Of a stretch of DNA of 64,000 nt, positions 47,738 to 58,252 are shown in pieces. Below the pieces are notes generated by a model. That model made no database searches and was not told the DNA's origin. It was given only the letters and a program-made list of their open reading frames with translations. The translations under genes and the position numbers were made by a program. The DNA comes from Archegozetes longisetosus (taxonomy: Eukaryota; Arthropoda; Arachnida; Sarcoptiformes; Trhypochthoniidae): assembly GCA_018873245.2 (NCBI GenBank), contig JAEMBT020000005.1:8790001-8854000 (forward strand), written 5' to 3'. Numbering within the stretch: the stretch's first letter is position 1; each line of letters opens with the position of its first letter.

Positions 47738-49376
47738 TGCGTTCAAAAAGCAAATGCACAAAAAAAATCAAGACTAGAGGTCTTCATAAATGATAAAACT
47801 TTGACAAAACTTTTTAACCAATAAAAAAGCACTTAACAAAAACAAAACATTATATACATTTCATTAAAAATTCCTAAACATTTTGTGATATTAACTAACA
47901 GTGATTAAACTGTTAAAATGTGTGATAACAAAAGTAAAAAGCGTGGAAAAGGCTTTTACATTACCTCTCAATTGAAAGAAGTTGTGATAAGAGCATATAA
48001 TCAGTTAATTGAAGTTGTGCCAAAATTGAAAATAAAGGACGTAATTAGTGTTATAATAGGTCTTACTGGAATCTCGCGGCGAAGCGTTTATAATATTATT
48101 AATAATGGTTGTGATTCACCGAAAAAGACTAAGGTATTTAAACCTAGATATGACTTTAAAAATAGCGATCTTGACAAAATTGATGATATAATTAGTAATT
48201 TTAACAAAAACAAAGTCTTTCCATCCATAAACGACGTTTTCAAAAAGTCTAAGTCACAAAATGAAAACCCCCTTTCATTTAAGAACTGCGGGCGAACAAC
48301 TTTTTATAGACTATTTAAAAAAATGGGTTACAAATATCATCATTCGAAACAAATTATTAGATCTGAATTGATTAATAAAAGAGATAATAAGCACAAAAGA
48401 ATTAATTATTTGATCGAAAAAAGGAGATTAGAAAAAAAGTATCCAAATTCAGTGTTCTATTATATCGATGAGACTTTTGTGCACAAAAACTACGTGAAAT
48501 ATAAAATTTTAAGACCACTAAATAATTCGAAAAAAATAAGATTCAAAATTTCAGTTGGTAAAGGAACCCGATATTCCATTATTCATGCGAGTTCTGAGAA
48601 TGGTTTTGTCGAAGGAGCGGAGCAGATATTTATTAATAGTGAAATAAATGGTCAAAAATTCGAGAACTGGCTTCAAAACAAATTATTGCCTTATTTGCCC
48701 CCGAATTCAATCATAGTTTTAGACAATGCCAGCACTCATTCCAGGCAATACAATAAGCCCCCTTTACAAAGTGCTAATAAAAGTACAATCAAAAATTGGC
48801 TTATTTTAAATAATGTTAAATTTAATGATAATTAAAAAAATGTGATCTTATAAAGCTAGTCAAAGAAAACGTTTTTGCCAAAAAATTTATTGCCGATAAA
48901 ATCATTCGTAAAGCTGGTCATATACCCCTTCGCTTGCCCCCCCCTATCATTGCGAGCTTAACCCTATCGAATTAGTTTGGGCTGAACTCAAAAAAATTAT
49001 TTCGAAGCATAACTTTAACAATAACTCAATGGAATTCTATAAATTAATTTCAAATGCTTTCAAACAAATTAAATCAAATTTTTGGCAAAAATGTATTCGA
49101 CACGTAGTCAAAATTGAGTCGAACTTTTGGTTCAAAGATAAGATAATTAATAATGATATTTTAAATGAACATAGTTATTGTGTTAATTTCATTCCTTAAT
49201 TGAAATACTTTCATTAAGTTTCAAAATTTTTTGTATTATGTAAATATGTCTGATTGTACTTTTTCGAATTTACTGCTTAATAAAATGAAGAATTTCTATT
49301 GATTGTTAAAGTTAGTGCTTATATTTTGCTAAGATCTCTAGTTCTAATTTTTTTGTGCATTTGCTTTTTGAACGAA
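47738..49376 (+). mobile_element. Tc1/mariner-superfamily transposon, 1639 bp
   Basis: Left end tgcgttcaaaaagcaaatgc and, inverted, right end ttcgttcaaaaagcaaatgc match for about 30 bp and more loosely for ~50 bp, including actagag-tctt. Both ends are flanked by TA. The length fits a full-size element enclosing a transposase gene. Confidence 0.9.
47918..49199 (+). pseudogene. Tc1/mariner transposase, DD~82E type, broken by one stop and one frameshift
   Basis: ATG-initiated frame with an N-terminal helix-turn-helix region (ISRRSVYNIIN). Catalytic residues are in YYIDETFVH (Asp about 184), VLDNASTH (Asp about 269) and, after the breaks, YHCELNPIELVWAELKK (Glu). An in-frame TAA at 48833 follows NVKFNDN. 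Translation would continue in the same frame until a run of eight C (around 48937-48944) shifts the frame just before the NPIE motif. About 81-82 residues separate the second Asp from Glu, far more than the 34-41 of classical Tc1/mariner; this matches the DD82E (Sailor-like) group. The copy is inactive as read, although the homopolymer shift could be a sequencing error. Confidence 0.85.
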
Positions 49377-49378
49377 TA

Positions 49379-50058
49379 ATAAAAGCAAACATGAAGTTAT
49401 CATCAGTAGTTTAATGCTTTCTAAAAGTAAAATAAATCAGTTAATGTATTATTTTTTAATAATTTCTGCACCATTTTTAAGAGATGGAACATTATCTATC
49501 GTTATTTTTCCTATATTTTTAAAAGTAAAACCATTTCTACCATATTTCATATTTTTAAAATCTTTATCATTATATGTATGTGTTCCTTCGTTATTAAAAA
49601 TAGGTTTAAAATCATCATGAAATTTAATATTTTTAAATGTATTTGTCATATATTTTGATAATGGTTTATTGTTTTTAATCTCTACAATCATAGTAGAAAA
49701 TATATTATTCAACTCATCTAATCCAGAGTTATCATATGTTTTTCTGCTTGATTCTTAATCGTTTACTTATATTCTTTCTCTCTTTTTAATAATTAATCAA
49801 TAATTTCTTGATTTCTGAAATTAGAATATTTATATATTTTATATGCTATATTTTTTTCTGTAATGGAATAAAAAATTGTTTAACTGTTGTCATATTTTCA
49901 TTCAAAGATTTTATATTATCTATTATATTTATAATCATTTCTAGATTAGAATCATCATTTTGTATCATTTTTTTAATTCTTGTACATTTGATATAATATT
50001 ATCAATATCTTCCAATTCATCATTAGATAGTATAAATCTTTTTGTTTGATTATTCATT
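49379..50058 (-). pseudogene. Decayed AT-rich ORF of unknown origin
   Basis: Starts MNNQTKRFILSNDELEDI and continues through coiled-coil-like, Ile/Asn/Lys-rich sequence. A frame change occurs at an A-run (about 49970) and two TAA codons appear around 49770-49800. It then runs into an 87-codon open segment (49449-49712) containing NNEGTHTYNDKDF and KYGRNGFTFKN. Codon use is extremely AT-rich, unlike the GH16 or syntaxin genes. The mariner element lies at its 3' side and a Tc1 derivative sits 4 bp upstream of its ATG. No family recognised; a selfish-element or virus-like source is possible but unproven. Confidence 0.45.
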
Positions 50059-50062
50059 TATA

Positions 50063-51015
50063 CAGCTATAGACAATACTATCTACGGTCGGGTTATCAAG
50101 TATAACTCTTCAATGAATAATCCAATTATGATAAAATTGATATATACAAACTAGAATAATTGACAATCATTCCCTATTAAAATGTTTTTAAAAATATTGA
50201 TATTTTCATATTAAAATTTTAATTTAAAAATAACCAAAATTTCCCATTGAAAATACATATAAGTCAAATTTTAGAAATTAATCAAGTATTGAATACACAA
50301 TAAATATCAATGAATTCTGTATTAATAAATTAAGATAAATAGTGACATTAATAGCGAGTGTGTCCACCATTAGCAGAGGTAACATTCCGTAATCGGTTAG
50401 GCATTGACTCACAAAGATTTATGAAAAATTATCTCCACTCAGGCTCTCTCAACCTTCCGTATGCACTGTTCAGTGCATCAATGAGATCTTCTTTTGAATC
50501 AATTACAGGTCTCTCATTCCGGACCATGTCTTTAATCATGGTACCCACATTCTCGCATGGATTGAGATCTGGAGAAATTCTAAAATTTTAAAGTTAAAAA
50601 TGTACTTAAATTGAAATACATACGGAGGATGAGGAATAACGAAGTGTTCCACATCACCAATATTGGTACTAATCCAATTACGTACCGCACGTGATGTAAG
50701 GACCAGATGGTTGTCCACACTCGCTATTAATGTCCCTATTTATCCTAATTTATTAATACAGATTTTATTGCTGTTTATTGTGTATTCAATACTTGATTAA
50801 TTTTTAAAATTTGAATTACATGTATTTTCAATGGGAAATTTTGGTTATTTTTAAATTAAAATTTCAATATGAAAATGTCAATACTTTTTAAAGCCTTTTA
50901 TAGGGAATGATTGTCAATTATTCTAGTTTCTATATATCAATTTTCATCATAATTTGATTATTCATTAAAGATTTATATTTGATAACCCGACGGTAGATAG
51001 TATTGTGCATAGCTG
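50063..51015 (-). mobile_element. Tc1-like deletion derivative with ~300 bp inverted repeats
   Basis: Ends cagctatagacaatactatc (left) and, inverted, cagctatgcacaatactatc (right), flanked by TA. The arms (50063-50368 and 50712-51015) are about 90 percent identical along their length. The ~345 bp between them encode only the last part of a Tc1-like transposase on the minus strand. Long inverted repeats are typical of the IR/DR group of Tc1 elements. Confidence 0.88.
50342..50715 (-). pseudogene. C-terminal fragment of a Tc1-like transposase
   Basis: Reading on the minus strand: VDNHLVLTSRAVRNWI (second catalytic Asp region), then PHPP, a GT-AG intron (50623-50580), and SPDLNPCENV (catalytic Glu). 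An in-frame TAA follows REPEWR, then SMPNRLRNVTSANGGHTRY as in the Tc1 C-terminus. The N-terminal DNA-binding half and first Asp are deleted, so it cannot move itself. Confidence 0.8.
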
Positions 51016-52322
51016 TATATATATATATATAAATAATTGAAGTATACTACAAGTATACAGTACGAACTACTGGTAAGATTTTAATGATTGAGGTGACAGT
51101 GGATTCAGCATAGAGAGTGAGAAACAGATGCACAGTTATAACCTCTCATTGACTCTAGGTCAAATGTTATCTGGGACAAATGAACGAGAATTTACAAAAT
51201 TAAGAGACAGCCATTTAATTGTAACAAAACCTAACCTATACTAACCCAACCCAACCTAATTGAAACTCAAATTATCCTATAAAATTATAGACGAGATGAA
51301 TAATTTAAAATGAAAAACTCTTAAATCACTTTTTACAGCTTAAACATAAGATTAATGAAAAATCGAAAAGTGGGCGTAACTTTTTATAATGAGCGTACCC
51401 GGGGATGAATTTTTCCCCTGACATCTACTCTTTTTACTGATTCAGAAAATATATACATCGACTATAAATTCAATGGCCCCTTTTCGGCGGAACACCCGAC
51501 ATTTAATCTCATAAATAGATCTAATAGTTCAATTTTTTCTAATGTAATGCAAGTTAGATAATTTTATTGATTTATTCTGACTTCCAAATTTCGTACAACA
51601 CATTATTTTTGTTTTGATTTAATCAATAAGTTCAAACCCTGAATCGAAACTGAGAGATAAGATATTTTAAAAAGTTTGAAAAGGCCAAAGCCATGTCTCG
51701 TATGTAGTTCGGAATTAGGTTCAGCTTATGATTAAAGTTTTATAAAGCTCTTTAGTAGAAAAGTTTTTATTTTCGTACTTCTTTGAGACAAGCTTTCATA
51801 TGTGAATTTTGTTTGAAATCTCTGGTCAAGTAAACTTGTGCACAGTGGTCTGGGCACAGTCAACCGGTTTGTTAATCAGTCCTTCAATAATAATTTGATA
51901 TAAATTTAACTTAATACGTGTTATTTTAATTGTATTTTATAAATATTATCAATCATTCGAATTAATCTATGAACAACACTCTTAAATGTTGAAATAGTAT
52001 CAAACTCCATAATTTATAATTGATTATGGTTTTGTTTGTGTAATGCATCAGTTCTTTTATTAAAATTGTTACAAAAACACTCGATTTAGAATAAAAGTTT
52101 CTAGTGAACTTATCTTGTAGTGAAGATTCAAATTGATTCATGATATACAATATATACATTCAATCTTTTATCAACAATTTTTGAAAAAAATCTAAAACCT
52201 CTCCAGACATCAATTAATCAATTAATATTTCAGTTTATTCTAATTTTAATCAATAATCATTGGCTGGATCAAACCGCTTGACCAGATTTAACTATTTTTG
52301 CGTCGAAAAATTTGATTATCTG
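51016..52322. other. Intergenic, nothing recognised
   Basis: AT-rich sequence with a short (CCTAA)-like stretch near 51224-51260 and no credible frame. Confidence 0.45.
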
Positions 52323-53257
52323 AGAAGGAAAATTTCAGTACTGTCTCAGAAATTTTAACTTTAGTAGTTACCAATTTAAAAATAATGTCATAATTTGAAA
52401 TTTAATCACAATACAAAGTGCTGGGCACTAGTTTTAATGTTAAATAAATTGAATCAAAGTTTAGCATATCTTGAGATAAATTTCTTCATTAAGAAGTTTT
52501 ATTTTGTTAAAAGTTCACTTGACACCTCAATGTTCCTAAAGAGGAACATGTCAAAAACATCACTTTTGGTACTCTAAAAATTTTGAAATGATTTAAATCA
52601 TATCGCTAGTAATTGTGTTCTAAGATTTCATTTAATTCTGATTACGGAAACAGGTCGTGGTCTGTAAATGGTTTAACGTTTTAACCCCTTATAGCATACT
52701 TTATAGCATGTATTTACTATAAAAAGTTGTTTAACTTTTTAAAAACATTCAATTTTTACAATATTTAATAAGAATTTTTAAATATTTAATGAGTAATTTA
52801 ATATTATTTTATTTTAACTCGCGAATATGGTAGTTAATAGATAAATAGTTATAACAAAAAATATTAATATTTCTACAATCACTGCAAATATATAAACGAT
52901 ATTTCTTTACAATCTATATCACTAAAATTATATATATCAAATTAAATAAAAATTTTAACAAAGTGTTTATTAAACATCTAAAACCCTTATTAAATATTAT
53001 AAAAATTGAATGTTTTAAAAAGCTAAACAACTTTTATAGTAAATATTCGCTATAAAGTATGCTATAAGGAATTAAAACGTTTAATGAGCAAATCTCTCAA
53101 GTTATGCTAAACTTTGACCCAATTTTATTTAACATTAAAATTAGTGCTCAACATTTTGTATTGTAATTAAATTTTAGATTATGATATTATTTTTAAATTG
53201 GTAACTATTAAAAGTTAACGTTTCTGGGAAAGAACTGAAAGTTTTCTTTTGAGTAAA
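52323..53257. repeat. Large foldback element with an asymmetric insertion
   Basis: Outer arms (about 52323-52492 and 53087-53257) share, inverted, gttaccaatttaaaaataat and caaagtttagcat. Inner arms (52670-52795 and 52970-53086) share, inverted, cttatagcatactttatagc. Together they form one long foldback structure, except that the left arm carries ~180 bp (52493-52669) absent from the right arm. Confidence 0.75.
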
Positions 53258-55705
53258 ACTTTTGAAGAGCTGCCTTAGCAGTCTTCACCTCAGACTTTGT
53301 ATAAAATTTTAGAGATGAATGTGTGATGATTTAAAAGAAATGGAAATCGATTTTATACCCCTTAGTTATAGGGGATAAGAAATTATCATTCACTGTATGA
53401 CTAGAAATCGATGACGTTTCGTTCTCTTTGAAATATCTCTTAATGAAAAACATTTGTTTATCAATTGATTATAATTTGTGCAAAAAACTTTGTTGACAGA
53501 AAAATTTTACAAACATTTACGGATAATTCGATGTATTAATACAATAATAAAGTTCAAAGTTACATATGGTTTTATTTCTTAATTAGATTTTAAGTCGTGA
53601 TTATTAACATTTATAAACTTTTTTCGCTGAATTCACTTCAATCAATTATTTAATAAAATTTGAACAAATAAGAAAAGCAAGCAAACAATACTTTTGGCTT
53701 TGTTCAATAAAATTTATTTTCTTATCTCACTCTAAAAAAAGTTGGTTTTAAACTGATCAATAATTATGTACTATTATGTCTACAGTAAACGTATCTTCGA
53801 TCCGTAGTTTTGAGCACTATTCGCTAAGATAGTTCCTCAAAAGTTTTATTCATATGTTGTTCACTAGATTGCAGTTGAGAACTATTACTATTTCAACGGT
53901 TTTTATCAATCGGTTACGAGTGAGATAGTATTAATGAAAGATAACAGGACTATCACAGCCATAGCCAGAAGAGTTTATAGCTCCCCAGAGATATTTTCAA
54001 AACTCAAGTGTAGGCTTGTGTTGATGAAATCTCACAAACCGTTTGAAACTGTGTTTATTTGATGCATCATTTCATTGCTTGTTGTTAAACATTGATTAAA
54101 GATTTGATAAAAAAAATTAACAGACATCTGAATGAGAGTTAGCACTTGCCATCCGAAATCAGCATTTCATTCCAAACTTTTAGCTACCCCACCACCACAT
54201 CAAAAACCTAGCTATGACAGTGAGGACTATACTATAAGATCACAAGGTAATGGAAAATATTAATTCCAAAATACAAATTGTATTATACAATCAAAGTTCT
54301 TATTTTTAAGTATTTAGAAGAAATTAAGCTAAACTTCTCTAAATCTTAAAATGTAAACTTTAGATCAATATAAAGCTTAGAAATGATATTTCCTCAAATT
54401 TGTGCTTTGCTAGTTGATAATATTTTGTTATGTTAATATCAAGTTAATTACAGTAATGAAGTTAAATTTGCACAATTTCTTCATCATAAATCTATGTACT
54501 AAAATGTTCTGAATCAATAGTAATAAATAGTTAAGCAATAAATCAAGTTTTAAGTCAACTAAAGTTTCTCGCATGTAGTCCATAACGTGTGGTTAGAAAG
54601 CAATTATATCCTAAAATGAATTAGAGAGACAATTGTAACATTACTTTAAGTGAATCCCTGCTTTAGAGGATAAATCTTTCCACAACAAATCTATTTCTGG
54701 TATGTTGTTTTCCAGATTCAATATAATAGAATCGCCTATTTTTTACAACACCTACACAAAGTGTTCAAACTCTTCATTCGCAACATATCATTACCACTTA
54801 AACTTGAAAAAAACATTTGAAGAATGCTAAACATGTGATACATCGATCACTCTGAGAAGACTTTGTTTTAGGATTACTGTCTGATTGATATTGATTTTAC
54901 AAATTGCATATTTTTTTATGTAGGCAAAAAATATGCCCCATACATAAATGTCTGAGAAACATTGCATTTATTTATCATTTTTATCAATATTTGCTTTGTT
55001 GAATCCGAATAATCTCTCTTTCAGGTTAAAGTGCTTCAGTATAAATAAAGTCGTTTCCTTTTGAGAGCCTCTCAATCCATTTTGAGAAACGTTTTATTTG
55101 CTCAATGTTCTAATTAAGAAATTCAAAAGTCAAAAATGTATCCCTTGAGTTTCACTAGCTTATTTAAGGAATCCTAACTTTTCAAGTGGACACTGCGTAG
55201 CAAATTTCAAATACTATTTATTCCCCTGGTAAAGTGATCATTGATTAATTACAGTTTGTATTTCAGATATATTTATTAGCTTTTATATTTATGAGTACAC
55301 TCTGATCCGTTTATTGGGAACGCTATGTTCTCCATCGAACACTGAACCCATTCAGTTGGGATATGGTGAATTACTCATAGTTAACGCTTTTGGCTGCATT
55401 GACCTGCTTACTATAAACGGGCTAGAATGTATAAATTTATGATAAAGTTTATGGCAAATATTGAATCTTCAAGTCTTTGAAGTTTTTTATTTCAGAACTG
55501 CTCTCATTATATAAAGTGCTGTAAAAATATATTAGACTCATTCCATTTCGATAATTTCGGGCATATTTCCTTTAAACATTTAATTTTGAGCCCTATAAAG
55601 AAGTTAAGTTAGATACAAGTCAAGTATATGCTCAACAATTGTGAATTTGATAAATTATCGTTCTAGGAAATTAAGAAGCAATTTTCTACCTTGCCTGAAT
55701 CTATA

Positions 55706-55792
55706 CACCGTAATATCTCAATATAGTGAAGCCTTGTTATAGTGAATGTGAATTATCGGTCCCCAAAGATTCCCTACATGGAGGTATTTCTG
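55706..55792. repeat. pogo/Tigger-type MITE, short copy (87 bp)
   Basis: Left end caccgtaatatctcaatatagtg-like and inverted right end cagaaatacctccatgtag resemble the copy at 19.9 kb; both also contain a gaattatcggtccc / gggaaccgataatt block. Flanked by TA. Confidence 0.6.
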
Positions 55793-58023
55793 TATCTCGA
55801 ACATTTAATTACATTCATAATTATATTTTCTAGTTTGATCTGAATCCTCAGATTCGGCTGTAAATTACAACAGAATACAACTTGTAACAGTTTTTCTTAG
55901 GCGAAACTCTTGTAATACTGGCAAAAACAAGTCCAATCTATCACTAATAACACAAATGTTATGTCGATTTTCATCAACTGAACACTATTAGATTTAAGGT
56001 GAGCGTGATTTGGTTCTAATCGAAAAGCATAAGGCAAAAAAGTAAGACAATCTCTATAAGAAAAGAAGATAACTTTGAATGTAGCTCGTAATTGAATAGA
56101 AATTGGATTAACTCGAAGAAAAGTTGTATAAATATTAAAAACCATTAACTAATTCTGTTTTCTCTGGCACAGAATTAACAATTATTGCTTAATTAAGCGA
56201 AAATATTTCTCTTTAATCAACACTACGCACACCAGAAATTGAAAAAAAACAATTTGTAGAGTAAACTAATTTAGCGCAACTTGTTATAACTTTAGTCTTC
56301 GATAATGTAGTTTCAGACACCTCTCATTTCCCTTGATACGAGTCATGCTTAAATATAGTGATACAAAAACATAGCATTTCATAATAATGAAGCGCTTAAT
56401 TATGTGCTATCAATATAAGGAGCAGATCAGCTCAGATGAAAGTCTTTAATTAGCACTATAGCTAGCACATTGCTAAGTAAGAGCACTTGAGTCAGGAAAA
56501 ATCTTCACTCATTTTAACGCAAAATGTAAAACATAAAACAATTTATTATTTCAAACTAAAAGCCTAAAAATTGGTTTTCAAGAAAAAGTATCGGAAACTT
56601 CATTTATTAGCACAGATTTTGATCATAGTATTATGCGTAAGCCTTAGTTTTATATTTATTGAATGTGAATGTCACGTTTTTCAACTATGTCTAGCCCTGT
56701 CTATTAATTTAGAATTGAGAAAAATGTTTGTCTCTGTTAATTGCTTTAACCAACTATGTAATGCATTAGATTTAGTCCAAATTAAATACGAATCGATCAT
56801 TGTGTTCAACTTAACTTCGAGTGTCAGTCCAAACAAAATCTATAGAAATGTTGCACATAGCCTCATGTTTTGACGGAATAATTAAATGTAATTAAATAAA
56901 AGCTTAAAAGTTGGATTAATTATAGTTATTAGGAAACATAAATTATTAAAAGTATTATTAGCTCTCATAATGACTTCGTCTCATGATATTTAATAATTTT
57001 AAAAATCAGTTATTTCTTGTATATTCGCGCATGTAATTAAACATAATGGAAGTTGTGTCTGCACACTTTAAAAACTTGATGAACAATTTGACTTGAAAGA
57101 AAACGCTATTTCCATGAACAATTTTGAAATCTCTAAGTTTTATATTTCAAATTTGAATTTTAGAGGCAAATTAGAAACCAGATTCTCAAATAAACAAGAT
57201 CGAAGGTTCGAGTATGTGATACGTTAGCTCAGAAAGACTGATTAAAATTGAAGCATTAAAGGTAGCATTTATGGTAGTGTTTAGATGATTTATCATTTCA
57301 TAAAGAGGACTTCGCAGGAACATATTGCTTACAATTTATTATATTTTGTGTTCTACTTGTTGGCACAATATTTATCTCTCACATAACAGTGTAATAAAGG
57401 CATTATAGATAGTCGGATCAGTGCTATAAAGTGCTATCTCTAATTGAGATAACATTACGAGTAGCACACAATAGCATTTGCCCAAAGGTATCACTATTAC
57501 ATGCACTCTGTATAGACCTTAAGTGATTATATTTTTCATGAAGATATCGTAAAAAATAATAATTACCATTAAAATACTTTTGGCTAACTTGAGATGGTAT
57601 ACGAGCCATTCATGTCATAATAATTCAATGAAAAATTAAAGCTGTCGTTAACCGATTATAATTATAAATATTCACCAGTTCAAGAAGTTCCACAAGTTTT
57701 TCAATAAAATTAATTTGGAATTTAATTGAGAAAATCAAATATGACTTTTTTAGGGGATGTTATAGTAGTATTAGTCTAGAGTTTTATTTCAATTGATTTG
57801 ATTGGTTGAAAAATTTTATTGAAATAACTTTTCCTGGAAGAGAGTTAATAAATGATCAACTCTTTTGTTTATAATATCGAATAGTTTTTAAGATTTAACT
57901 TGATTTTAAAACAAACAAATGATCGCTATCTTAGAGATAGTTTATTGAATAAATAAAATAAATCTTATGAGACACTATCTATTCACTAGAAAGTCAAAAT
58001 GAATGCAAAATCATTGATAATAT

Positions 58024-58252
58024 ATGCTCAAAAACTTGATAATCACTGACAGAAACCAGAAATGGTGAGTTGTTATGGAATGTTTTCAATCAGACCATAA
58101 TATATTCGATATTGCAAAACTTGTAGAATATTCAATATAGTAATGAAAGCAAATTAAATTTATCAACAAATTGATGTGATTGATAAAGAGATTGATATAG
58201 CAACTTGCGTTTTATTGTAGCTATTGCATGTTATTAAATTTTCAAGTGTAAG
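58024..58252. repeat. MITE family A, copy 3
   Basis: Degenerate ends (aaaacttgataatcactgac; right end tagctattgcatgttattaa) and internal blocks (gaatattcaatatagta, gaaagcaaattaaattt) shared with copies 1 and 2. Confidence 0.55.

Noticed and set aside
49414..49996. Plus-strand frames of 62-68 codons
   Set aside because: Low-complexity Phe/Ile/Leu translations opposite the minus-strand relic.
51790..51835. Segment gaaatctctggtcaagtaaac similar to the Merlin-type terminal repeat
   Set aside because: Similarity covers only ~25 bp with several mismatches and no partner end or target duplication.
56571..56873. 100-codon plus-strand frame with a hydrophobic start
   Set aside because: No ATG at the start, no splice-flanked continuation, and no recognisable domain.
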